From CBDUEF01 sp018063485 (GTDB lineage: Bacteria > Pseudomonadota > Alphaproteobacteria > Rhodobacterales > Rhodobacteraceae), in NCBI GenBank assembly GCA_037045435.1, contig JBAOID010000031.1, forward strand, positions 62,001 to 126,000: a stretch of DNA of 64,000 nt. Reading direction: 5' to 3'. Below are positions 47,320-56,107 of this stretch, in pieces; the stretch's first letter is position 1; every line of letters starts with the position of its first letter. Below the pieces are notes generated by a model. That model searched no databases, was not told the origin of the DNA, and saw only the letters and a program-made list of their open reading frames with translations. A program made the translations under genes and the position numbers.

Positions 47320-48402
47320 GTGATCCGCTCACTGCCGGGCTTTGGGCCTCATTGCCGATTGCGGCGCTGATCATCGGGGCGGATGCGGTGATTGTTGCGG
47401 CAAACCCCGCGACTGAGACGTTTTTGAATGCCTCGGCCCGCAGCTTGATCGGTACCCCGCTGGGGCAACGCCTGAGTTTTGACGCACTGATGGCGACGAG
47501 TTCTGGCGCGGGTGCGCGCCAGCCAATCGCCCTTGCATATTTCCGAAGCCGCTGTGATCCTTGGCGAGCGGTCCGCGCAGCCTTGTTCGGTGCAGATCGC
47601 GCCGATGCTTGACGATCCCGAGCGGTTGCTGGTGCTGATCTCGCCGCGCGATACCGCTGACAGGCTGGGGCACAATCGCAAGGTGGCCTCGGCGGCGAAA
47701 TCGGCGATCGGCATGGCGGAGATGCTGGCGCATGAGATCAAGAATCCGTTGACCGGGATCACCGGGGCAGCACAACTGCTGGCAATGGGGCTTTCGGCCG
47801 AGGATCGTGAATTGACCGATCTGATTGTCGAAGAAAGCCGGCGAGTGGTGAAATTGTTGGAACAGGTCGAGCGTTTTGGCGATTTGCGCCCGCCGCAGCG
47901 AAGGGCGGTGAATGTGCATGATGCGCTCGACCGCGCCCGCAAGTCCGCCCAGTTGGGCTTTGCCGCAAAGCCGGTGTTCATCGAAGATTATGACCCATCC
48001 TTGCCGCCAACCTTCGCCGACCCGGATCAGTTGATGCAGGTGTTTCTGAACCTTTTGAAGAACGCATCAGAAGCCATTGGTTCCAAAGAGGGAACCATCA
48101 GATTGCATACCTACTATGACCACGCTTTGCGCCTGCGCAATCCCGACGGCACCGGGCAGGCGCTGCCGCTTCAGGTGGAAATCATCGACAACGGCCCCGG
48201 CATCGCACCGGCGATTGCATCGGAAATCTTTGAACCCTTCGTGTCTGGGCGCGAGAATGGCACCGGGCTTGGGCTTGCCTTGGTGTCCAAGATCATTTCC
48301 GAACATGAAGCGTGGATTTCCGTTGAAAGCCAGCCGGGGCGCACGGTATTCCGGCTGTCGCTGCCCTTGGTTCCGCGTGATGCAGAACAGGAGCGCGCCT
48401 GA
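47316..48402 (+). CDS. ntrB: Nitrogen-sensor histidine kinase NtrB (frameshifted)
   Basis: Cytosolic kinase that phosphorylates NtrC when nitrogen is low and is modulated by PII. An N-terminal PAS domain (MSDPLTAGLWASLPIAALIIGAD) precedes the HisKA motif AEMLAHEIKNPLTGI. ATPase boxes follow: NLLKNASEAIG, DNGPGIAPAIA and GTGLGLALV. The frame breaks near 47498-47502. Removing one T (GAGTTC to GAGTC) gives LMATSLARVRASQSPLHISEAAV. The total is about 361 residues. It overlaps dusB and ntrC at both ends. Confidence 0.9.
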
Positions 48403-49766
48403 TGGATGGCACAATTCTGATCGCCGATGATGATCGCACCATTCGCACCGTGCTGACGCAGGCGTTTACGCGGGCGGGGTGCAAGGTTCATGCCACCGCC
48501 AGCCTGATGACGCTGATGCGCTGGGTCGAAGAGGGCATGGGAGATATGGTGATCTCGGATGTGATCATGCCTGACGGCAATGGTCTGGATGCCCTGCCGC
48601 GAATTGCGCGGCTGCGCCCAGGCCTGCCGGTGATCGTGATTTCAGCACAAAATACCATCATGACGGCGATTCAGGCCACCGAGGCCAAGGCGTTTGACTA
48701 TCTGCCCAAGCCCTTTGATCTGCCCGACCTGATGAAGCGTTGTGTCAAGGCTCTGCAAGTGAAACGATCTGCGCCAGCGGTCTTACCCCCGCCTGCGGCG
48801 CTGGATGAGTTGCCGCTGGTGGGGCGATCAGCGGCGATGCAAGCGCTTTTCCGGTTGATGGCGCGGGTGATGGCTACAAATCTGCCGGTAATTGTTCAAG
48901 GCGAATCGGGCAGCGGCAAATCGCTTGTTGCTCGGACGTTGCATGATTTCTCGGATCGGCGCGCCCGTCCCTTTGTGGTCGCCGCGGGCAGCGATCTGAG
49001 CTCTGGCGAAAAGATTGCAACGCTGCTCGAACGCGCGATGGGCGGGTCTGTTCTGTTCGATGAAATCGGTGATTTTGACGCCGAAGCGCAGATGTGTCTG
49101 GTGCGGATGCTGGACCAGCAAGGCGAGGCTGCGCCGCGCGTGATGGCAAGTTCGCAAAGCGATCTGTCCGCTGCCCTGGCAACAGGACGCTTTCGCAAGG
49201 ATCTTTACTACCGGCTTTGTGGGGTGGTGTTGATCGTTCCGCCTCTGACCGAACGTATCGAGGATATTGCGCTGCTCGCCGAGCATTTTCTGAACCGCTT
49301 CGCGCGCGACAGCGGGGTCGAGCGGCGGCTCTCAGCCGACGCGATGGCCCTGATCCGCGCCAATCCCTGGCCGGGCAATGTGCGCCAGTTGGAAACCCTG
49401 CTGCGTCGGCTGACCTTGGGCAACAACACGGCAGAGGTGTCGCGCCTTGAGGTAGAGCAGGCTTTGGGGGGCACAACCGCGCCCGCGCTGTCGTTTCGCG
49501 GCGAGATCGAAGGCGAACACCTGCAAGCCTCGGTGGCGCGGCATGTGCAGCGCTATTTCGATCTGCATGGCGGGCAACTGCCTCCCGCTGGGGTGTATGA
49601 GCGCATCTTGCGGGAATTCGAGAAGCCGCTCCTGGAAATCGCCTTGGATGCCACCGCAGGAAATCAGGCCCGCTGTGCCGATCTTCTGGGGATCAATCGC
49701 AATACTTTGCGCAAGAAGATCACCGAGCTCGATATTCCCGTGACACGACGCCGCAAACTGATGTAA
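48402..49766 (+). CDS. ntrC: Nitrogen regulator NtrC lacking GAFTGA
   Basis: Response regulator of 454 residues. The receiver has DDD at 9-11 and the phospho-acceptor D53 (VISDVIMPDG). The AAA+ domain has Walker A GESGSGKSLVART (167-179), Walker B SVLFDEIGDF and the arginine-finger region GRFRKDLYYRL. The C-terminal Fis-type helix-turn-helix is ARCADLLGINRNTLRKKI. Between the Walker motifs the GAFTGA sigma-54 loop and about 20 residues are missing: FVVAAGSDLSSGEKIATLL runs directly to AMGGSVLF. This matches the Rhodobacter type, which activates sigma-70 RNA polymerase. Intact. Confidence 0.95.
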   Translation: MDGTILIADDDRTIRTVLTQAFTRAGCKVHATASLMTLMRWVEEGMGDMVISDVIMPDGNGLDALPRIARLRPGLPVIVISAQNTIMTAIQATEAKAFDYLPKPFDLPDLMKRCVKALQVKRSAPAVLPPPAALDELPLVGRSAAMQALFRLMARVMATNLPVIVQGESGSGKSLVARTLHDFSDRRARPFVVAAGSDLSSGEKIATLLERAMGGSVLFDEIGDFDAEAQMCLVRMLDQQGEAAPRVMASSQSDLSAALATGRFRKDLYYRLCGVVLIVPPLTERIEDIALLAEHFLNRFARDSGVERRLSADAMALIRANPWPGNVRQLETLLRRLTLGNNTAEVSRLEVEQALGGTTAPALSFRGEIEGEHLQASVARHVQRYFDLHGGQLPPAGVYERILREFEKPLLEIALDATAGNQARCADLLGINRNTLRKKITELDIPVTRRRKLM

Positions 49767-49867
49767 AACCGCAACATCAAGCGTGTCAATCCGGTTGTAA
49801 TCGGATAGACATACCAGATGTGGCGGGCGGATTTGGCGCTTGCCGCCAATTGTAAGGTGATTGGGCT

Positions 49868-52132
49868 GTGCAGGGCGCGTTTCGCAGCAACACATGGACA
49901 CGTCTGACCAAGCTGCGGCGTCAGCGGCGTGTGCAGACGGTGATGACCTTTGCGCTGGTGCTGCTCGGCCCGATTCTGGCCGTGGCGACGTTTCTGGCGC
50001 TGGGGCTGTTCACACAGGTCTCCAACATGCCCTCGCTGCGGCTGATCCTGTTGGCCGACATCGTTTATGTGCTGGTCGTCGCGGCTTTGGTCATGTCGCG
50101 GGTGGTGCGGATGATCGCCGATCGGCGCAGCCGGTCTGCCGGATCGCAATTGCACCTGCGCCTGACGCGGGTATTTGCCATCGTGGCGCTTACCCCGACC
50201 ATTCTTGTCGCGGTCTTTGCCGTAATCACACTGAACGTCGGGCTTGAGGGGTGGTTCTCTGAACGTGTCCGCAACGTCGTGGGAAACTCACTGGCCGCCG
50301 CTCAGGCCTATGAAAACGAGCACCGCAGCGCGCTGACCCAGGACGCCATTGCCTTCGCAAGCTATCTCAACGTCGCCAAGCAATCGAGCTTCTTTCTTGC
50401 TGATGATCAGGTGCGCCCGATCCTGACCCAGGGGCAGGCCGCAGTGCAGCGCGGCTTGAAAGAGGTGTTCATGGTGGATGGCGGTGGTGAGTTGAAATCG
50501 CGTGGAATCCGATCCTATCTGTTCAATTTCGAGGCCCCCACTGCCGATGCTCTGGCCCGCGCCAAGGCCGGAGAAACGGTGGTGATCGAGGATTGGGTCA
50601 ATAACGAATTTCGAGCGCTGGTGCATCTGGATGCCTTTGCGGATCGCTATCTTTACATCTCGCGCACGGTGGATGGGGGGATCTTGTCGCTATTGGATCA
50701 GACCAAGGAAACGGTGGCGCTTTATCAGCAGTTGGAATCCGAACGCGGGCGGCTCTTGTTCAACTTCGGCCTGCTCTATCTTGGCTTTGCGCTGATCCTA
50801 ATTCTGGCGGCGATCTGGCTGGGGCTGTGGTTTGCAGAAAGACTGAGTCGCCCGGTGGGTCGTCTGGCCGGGGCCGCCTTGCGGGTGGGGGAAGGCGATC
50901 TGGATGTGCAGGTTCCCGAGGAAGAGGGCGACGATGAAATCGCGTTGTTGGGGCGGTTTTTCAACCAGATGACCCGACAACTGAAAGGCCAGCGGCAATC
51001 GCTGGTCGAGACCAATCAGGCCACCGAGCAAAGTCGCAGGTTGTTCAATTCGGTGCTGTCCAATGTCACCGCGGGCGTGATCGGCCTTGATGCCGAGGGG
51101 CGGTCAGATTTCTCAAATCGAGCAGCCGAACGGCTGCTGGATTTACCGCGCAACAGCAATGGAATGGCTCTATCGGTGCTGGTGCCCGAATTTGCGCCCA
51201 TGTTCCAGACACTTACCGATGGTTCTGGCACCGCCTTGCAAGAGGAGGTGCGGCTGACCCGCAAAGGCAAGCTGGAAAGCCTCCTGGTGCGGATGAGTGA
51301 GCGGCGCTCGGATGACGGACAGCTTGAGGGCTATGTCCTGGCCTTTGACGATGTGACGGATCTGGTTTCGGCGCAGCGCATGGCCGCTTGGGGCGATGTG
51401 GCCCGGCGCATCGCGCATGAGATCAAGAACCCGCTGACGCCAATTCAGCTTTCGGCAGAGCGTATCAAGCGCAAATTTGGCGCGCAGGTAAAGGATCGTG
51501 AGGATCTTGAGCAATATACCGATGTTATCGTTCGTCAAACCAATGATTTGCGCCGCATTGTTGATGAGTTTTCCAAATTCGCCCGCATGCCGGAGCCAGA
51601 TCGGCGTGAGACGGATCTTCTGGATCTGGTCAAAGGCGCGCTGATCTTGCAAGAAAACGGCCAGCCGGGGGTGCGGTTCATCAAATCGCTGCCCAAGGGG
51701 CCTATTTTGCTGGATATTGATGCAAGCATGATCGGGCAGGCGCTGACAAACCTGATCAAGAACGCAGGGGAAGCGATTGAAAGCTATCAGGAAAAGGAAA
51801 ATCCTGTCAGTTATGTCCCGGAAATACGCGTGACTGTCGAGCAAGGGGCGACCGGTGCCACGCTGCGGATTGCCGACAACGGCACCGGCCTGCCCGCCGA
51901 TCGCACAAGGTTGTTCGAGCCTTACGTGACCACGCGCGAAAAAGGCACCGGGTTGGGGTTGCCGATTGTCAAGAAGATCATTGAGGAGCACGGCGGTACA
52001 CTCATCCTGACAGATGCGCCGATTTTTGAGGGAAATGCCCATGCGGGTGCGATGGCAGAGGTTCATCTGCCATTAACACCGCGCAAACGTGGGCAACGTA
52101 ACGTGGCTGCGAACGGCCAGGGGGGAACATGA
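49868..52132 (+). CDS. ntrY: Sensor histidine kinase NtrY
   Basis: Membrane kinase of 754 residues, partner of NtrX, implicated in nitrogen and redox/envelope responses in alphaproteobacteria. Hydrophobic helices lie at about 27-50, 55-77 and 95-120, with a periplasmic region (about 125-295) and a fourth helix (about 300-325). HAMP and PAS domains come next. The HisKA motif is ARRIAHEIKNPLTPIQLS, and the ATPase boxes are NLIKNAGEAIE, DNGTGLPADR and GTGLGLPIVKKI. The start is a GTG at 49868. The stop overlaps the ntrX ATG (ATGA). Confidence 0.93.
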   Translation: MQGAFRSNTWTRLTKLRRQRRVQTVMTFALVLLGPILAVATFLALGLFTQVSNMPSLRLILLADIVYVLVVAALVMSRVVRMIADRRSRSAGSQLHLRLTRVFAIVALTPTILVAVFAVITLNVGLEGWFSERVRNVVGNSLAAAQAYENEHRSALTQDAIAFASYLNVAKQSSFFLADDQVRPILTQGQAAVQRGLKEVFMVDGGGELKSRGIRSYLFNFEAPTADALARAKAGETVVIEDWVNNEFRALVHLDAFADRYLYISRTVDGGILSLLDQTKETVALYQQLESERGRLLFNFGLLYLGFALILILAAIWLGLWFAERLSRPVGRLAGAALRVGEGDLDVQVPEEEGDDEIALLGRFFNQMTRQLKGQRQSLVETNQATEQSRRLFNSVLSNVTAGVIGLDAEGRSDFSNRAAERLLDLPRNSNGMALSVLVPEFAPMFQTLTDGSGTALQEEVRLTRKGKLESLLVRMSERRSDDGQLEGYVLAFDDVTDLVSAQRMAAWGDVARRIAHEIKNPLTPIQLSAERIKRKFGAQVKDREDLEQYTDVIVRQTNDLRRIVDEFSKFARMPEPDRRETDLLDLVKGALILQENGQPGVRFIKSLPKGPILLDIDASMIGQALTNLIKNAGEAIESYQEKENPVSYVPEIRVTVEQGATGATLRIADNGTGLPADRTRLFEPYVTTREKGTGLGLPIVKKIIEEHGGTLILTDAPIFEGNAHAGAMAEVHLPLTPRKRGQRNVAANGQGGT

Positions 52133-53544
52133 GCAGCATTCTGATCGTCGACGATGAAAAAGACATTCGCGAATTGATCGGGGATATCTTGAAGGACGAA
52201 GGCTATACCATTCGTCTTGCAGGAAATTCTGACGATTGCATGACCGAGATAAATGCCGAACCGCCGGCTTTGATGATTCTTGACATCTGGTTGAAAGACA
52301 GCCGGATGGATGGCATCGACATCTTGAAAACCGTCAAGCGCGATAATCCCGATATCCCGATCGTCATCATTTCGGGCCATGGCAATATTGAAATCGCGGT
52401 CGCAGCCATCAAGCAAGGCGCCTATGATTTCATCGAAAAACCGTTCAATATTGATCAGTTGATGGTTGTGGTCAGCCGCGCGATGGAAACCTCGCGGCTG
52501 CGGCGTGAAAACTCGGATCTGCGGCGCAAGGATGTGACCTCATCTGAGATGCTGGGGGCAAGTCCTGCATTCAAGTCATTGAAGTTGCAGCTTGACAAGG
52601 TCACCAAATCGAACGGTCGGGTGATGTTGGCCGGGCCCGCCGGGTCTGGCAAGGAAATGGCGGCACGCTATATCCACAGCAATTCCAACCGCGCGACCGC
52701 ACCGTTTGTGTCGGTGTCTTCGGCCACCGTTGAACCCGAGCGCATGGAAGAGGTGCTGTTTGGTCGTGAAACCGCTGAGAGGGGCGTCGAAAAGGGCCTG
52801 TTGGAGCAGGCCCATAATGGCGTGATCTATTTCGACGAAGTGGCTGATATGCCGTTGGGAACGCAAAGCAAGATCCTGCGGGTGTTGACCGAGCAGCAGT
52901 TCAGCCGGTCCGGTGGGGCTGACAAGGTTCGGGTCGACCTGCGGGTGATCTCTTCGACAACCCGCGATCTGCGCGTTGAAATCGGGCAGGGGCGGTTTCG
53001 GCAAGAATTGTTTGACCGCCTGAACGTGGTGCCGATTGCGGTGCCTTCCCTGGAAGAGCGCCGGGAAGATATTCCCGAATTGACCAATCATTTCATTGAT
53101 ATGTTCCACCGCACTCAAGGTCTGCCGATGCGCAATCTGACCTCCGAGGCCGAGGCGATGTTGCAAACGATGCAATGGCCCGGCAACGTGCGGCAATTGC
53201 GCAATGTGATCGAGCGGGTGCTGATCCTGGGCGACGGCAGCGGTCCGATCGAGGCGCGCGAATTGCCGGGGAATGAGGTTAGCCCGGATGCAGGCGGTCG
53301 CTTGGTTCTGGGCGGCGCAATGGCCACATTGCCGCTGCGCGAGGCGCGCGAGGTGTTCGAGCGCGAATATCTTCTGACCCAGATCAACCGCTTTGGCGGC
53401 AACATCAGCAGAACCGCGGGTTTTGTGGGCATGGAGCGTTCGGCGCTGCACCGCAAGCTGAAATCATTGGGTGTGGTCGGGGCCGCAAAAGGCGGCGGGT
53501 CTGACGCAACGGAAGCTGGCGATTCGTTTGACGGCGATGAATAG
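52129..53544 (+). CDS. ntrX: Response regulator NtrX lacking GAFTGA
   Basis: NtrC-family regulator of 471 residues. The receiver has DDE (8-10) and D52 (MILDIWLKDS). The AAA+ Walker A is GPAGSGKEMAARY (169-181), Walker B is GVIYFDEVADMP, and the R-finger region is GRFRQELFDRL. The C-terminal helix-turn-helix is ISRTAGFVGMERSALHRKL. Where GAFTGA would stand the sequence reads LFGRETAERGVEKGLLE, so the sigma-54-contact loop is altered as in NtrC. Coupled to ntrY. Intact. Confidence 0.93.
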   Translation: MSSILIVDDEKDIRELIGDILKDEGYTIRLAGNSDDCMTEINAEPPALMILDIWLKDSRMDGIDILKTVKRDNPDIPIVIISGHGNIEIAVAAIKQGAYDFIEKPFNIDQLMVVVSRAMETSRLRRENSDLRRKDVTSSEMLGASPAFKSLKLQLDKVTKSNGRVMLAGPAGSGKEMAARYIHSNSNRATAPFVSVSSATVEPERMEEVLFGRETAERGVEKGLLEQAHNGVIYFDEVADMPLGTQSKILRVLTEQQFSRSGGADKVRVDLRVISSTTRDLRVEIGQGRFRQELFDRLNVVPIAVPSLEERREDIPELTNHFIDMFHRTQGLPMRNLTSEAEAMLQTMQWPGNVRQLRNVIERVLILGDGSGPIEARELPGNEVSPDAGGRLVLGGAMATLPLREAREVFEREYLLTQINRFGGNISRTAGFVGMERSALHRKLKSLGVVGAAKGGGSDATEAGDSFDGDE

Positions 53545-53708
53545 GGCACACAAGCACCGAAATCGGTCGCTCGCCTGCCTTAACCAGCCCGGATTGCATC
53601 AGAAATCACGTTTTTGCACTGGAACCTCGGGGCGAGCCGCGACATACTTGTCGAATGTGCTTTTTGAGGGAACTGCACAGGTGCCACTACAACAAGGATA
53701 AAAACACG

Positions 53709-53942
53709 ATGGCCGCCGACAAACAGAATTTACAAGACGCATTTCTGAACCATGTCCGCAAGTCCAAGGTTCCAGTGACGATTTTCCTGATCAATGGCGT
53801 CAAGTTGCAAGGCGTAATTACCTGGTTTGATAATTTCTGTGTGCTGTTGCGCCGCGATGGCCAATCGCAACTGGTGTATAAACATGCGATTTCCACAATC
53901 ATGCCGGGCGGCCCGGTAAACCTGTACGAAGGCGAAGATTGA
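53709..53942 (+). CDS. hfq: RNA chaperone Hfq
   Basis: Sm-like hexameric RNA chaperone of 77 residues. Sm1 is FLINGVKLQGVITWFDNF and Sm2 is the YKHAIST segment, with QDAFLNHVRKSKVPV at the N-terminus. The start at 53709 has an AAGGA site. The longer upstream frame is noncoding. In Rhodobacter relatives Hfq also regulates nitrogen-fixation expression, which suits its place just after ntrX. Its stop is adjacent to or overlapping the hflX start. Confidence 0.96.
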   Translation: MAADKQNLQDAFLNHVRKSKVPVTIFLINGVKLQGVITWFDNFCVLLRRDGQSQLVYKHAISTIMPGGPVNLYEGED

Positions 53943-53950
53943 TCGGGGAC

Positions 53951-55270
53951 ATGCCTGAAGAGGACAAATCGCTTTATCCCGATGGCGGGATAGACGCCCA
54001 TGAAACGGCGCAGGCGCCAACGCGTGCCTATGTGCTGCATCCCGATCTGAAATCTTCAAAGACGCGTCGGATGCCTGAACATCGTCTGGCCGAGGCGGTG
54101 GCACTTGCAACTGCCTTGCCCGGCCTGACTGTGCTTGGCTCTGAGGTGGTGCGTTTGCCCAGGATGCAGCCGGGAACCCTGTTTGGCTCGGGCAAGGTGG
54201 AATCCTTCCAGACGCTGTTCAAGGCGATGGAAATTGATCTGGTGCTGGTTGACGGGCCAGTGACACCGGTGCAGCAGCGCAATCTGGAAAAGGAATGGGG
54301 CGTCAAGCTGTTGGACCGTACCGGTCTGATCCTTGAGATTTTCGCCGATCGCGCCCGCACCCGTGAGGGAGTGCTGCAGGTGGAACTTGCGGCGCTGTCC
54401 TATCAACGCACACGGTTGGTGCGTGCCTGGACCCATCTTGAGCGCCAGCGCGGCGGGTTTGGCTTTGTCGGTGGCCCCGGTGAAACCCAGATCGAGGCGG
54501 ACCGGCGGGCGATTGATGACCAGGTGATCCGCCTGAAGCGTCAGCTTGACCGGGTGGTGAAAACCCGTGAATTGCACCGCGCCTCCCGGCGCAAGGTGCC
54601 ATTTCCCCTGGTGGCGCTGGTCGGCTATACCAATGCTGGGAAATCTACACTGTTCAACCGGATGACCGGGGCGGATGTGATGGCGAAAGACATGCTCTTT
54701 GCCACGCTGGATCCAACCATGCGCGGGGTGGTGCTGCCCTCGGGGCGCAAGGTGATTGCCTCGGATACCGTGGGGTTCATTTCCGAACTGCCCACGCAAC
54801 TGGTTGCCGCCTTTCGTGCCACTTTGGAAGAGGTGCTTGAGGCCGATCTGATCTTGCATGTGCGTGACATCAGCCATCCTGAAACCGCCGAACAGGCGGC
54901 CGATGTGGGTGATATTCTGGGTGCCTTGGGGGTCAAGGCGTCGGTCCCGATGATTGAGGTGTGGAACAAGCTCGATCTGGTGCCGCCATCGGCGCGCGAC
55001 TCGCTTGCCGTTCAGGCGGCCAACCGGGCCGGGGTATATCCGGTATCGGCGCTGACGGGTGAGGGGCTGGAACCCTTGCTCGCGGAAATCAGCCGGGTGT
55101 TTGATGAGGAAAAATCGGACATGACGCTGACGCTTGGCTTTGAGCAAGGCAAGCAACGTGCCTGGCTGCATGGCGAAGGGGTTGTACAGGGCGAAGAGGC
55201 TCTGGACGATGGCTGGCGTATTCGGGTTCTATGGACTGTGCGGCAAGAGCGGCTTTTTCACGAGGTATAG
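53951..55270 (+). CDS. hflX: GTPase HflX
   Basis: Ribosome-associated GTPase of about 439 residues that splits stalled 50S/30S complexes. The N-terminal HflX domain is GTLFGSGKVESFQTLFK, DRTGLILEIFADRARTREG and GPGETQIEADRRAI. The G1 motif is VGYTNAGKSTLFN, G3 is DTVGFI and G4 is WNKLDL. The ATG at 53951 has a GGGG site close by. A TTG at 53939 overlapping the hfq stop (TTGA) would add four residues and couple the two genes. Intact. Confidence 0.94.
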   Translation: MPEEDKSLYPDGGIDAHETAQAPTRAYVLHPDLKSSKTRRMPEHRLAEAVALATALPGLTVLGSEVVRLPRMQPGTLFGSGKVESFQTLFKAMEIDLVLVDGPVTPVQQRNLEKEWGVKLLDRTGLILEIFADRARTREGVLQVELAALSYQRTRLVRAWTHLERQRGGFGFVGGPGETQIEADRRAIDDQVIRLKRQLDRVVKTRELHRASRRKVPFPLVALVGYTNAGKSTLFNRMTGADVMAKDMLFATLDPTMRGVVLPSGRKVIASDTVGFISELPTQLVAAFRATLEEVLEADLILHVRDISHPETAEQAADVGDILGALGVKASVPMIEVWNKLDLVPPSARDSLAVQAANRAGVYPVSALTGEGLEPLLAEISRVFDEEKSDMTLTLGFEQGKQRAWLHGEGVVQGEEALDDGWRIRVLWTVRQERLFHEV

Positions 55271-55273
55271 GCT

Positions 55274-56071
55274 ATGAAAGTATTCATCAGTGTTGATATC
55301 GAGGGCTGCGCCGGCATCACACACTGGGATGAGGCAGGCAAGACCCATCCCGATTACGCCGAATTCCGCGAGATCATGACCGGCGAGGCGATTGCCGCGA
55401 TTGAAGGTGCCAAGGCCGCCGGGGCCAAGGAGATATTGCTGAAAGATGCCCATTCTTCGGGGCGCAATCTGATCATCGAGCGCCTGCCCGCCGATGTAAA
55501 ACTGGTGCGGTCCTGGGCCGGGCATCCGTTTTGCATGGTGCAGGAGCTGGACAGCAGCTTTGATGCGGTGCTGATGATCGGCTATCATGCCTCTGCCGGG
55601 TCAGAGGCCAATTCATTGGCGCATACGCTGTCGCTTGATGCGGCCGAGATCCGGCTGAACGGGGCGCGGGCCTCGGAATTTCTGATCCATGCGCTGGCGG
55701 CGGCAACGGTGGGGGTGCCGGTGGCTTTTGTCAGCGGCGATGCGGGGCTGATGGAAGAAATCCGCATCACCGATCCGGCGATCCATCGTTGTGCGGTCAA
55801 ATCGGGCTCGGGGCAATCGACGGTCACGATGACTCCGTCAGGTGCGCGGGAAGCAATTCGCGCCGGGGTGACTGCGGCATTGAAGGGGTTGAAGAAAATT
55901 GCCCCCTTGCCCCTGGCCGCACCTTTCGCGTTGGAGATTGCCTATGGCGATCCCAATCTTGCGACACGGCATCAGCACTATCCGGGGGCCTGGCATATCG
56001 GCAATCGCACCATTCGGATGGAGACGGGCGATTACATGGATGTGCTGCGGATGCTGAATTATGTGACCTGA
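55274..56071 (+). CDS. M55-family metallopeptidase (DppA-like D-aminopeptidase)
   Basis: Zinc peptidase of 265 residues. M55 family signatures are VFISVDIEGCAGITHW with metal ligands D8 and E10, KDAHSSGRNLI with H60, MIGYHASAGSE with H105, and FVSGDAGLMEEI. Members cleave D-Ala dipeptides and peptidoglycan-derived peptides. It starts three bases after the hflX stop, so co-transcription is likely. It is convergent with the penicillin acylase gene, and both enzymes could act on cell-wall or acylated peptides, but no dpp transporter is present. Confidence 0.87.
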   Translation: MKVFISVDIEGCAGITHWDEAGKTHPDYAEFREIMTGEAIAAIEGAKAAGAKEILLKDAHSSGRNLIIERLPADVKLVRSWAGHPFCMVQELDSSFDAVLMIGYHASAGSEANSLAHTLSLDAAEIRLNGARASEFLIHALAAATVGVPVAFVSGDAGLMEEIRITDPAIHRCAVKSGSGQSTVTMTPSGAREAIRAGVTAALKGLKKIAPLPLAAPFALEIAYGDPNLATRHQHYPGAWHIGNRTIRMETGDYMDVLRMLNYVT

Positions 56072-56107
56072 AAAGGGCCAGGCCCGGGGTGATGAGCCGG
56101 GCGGCGA

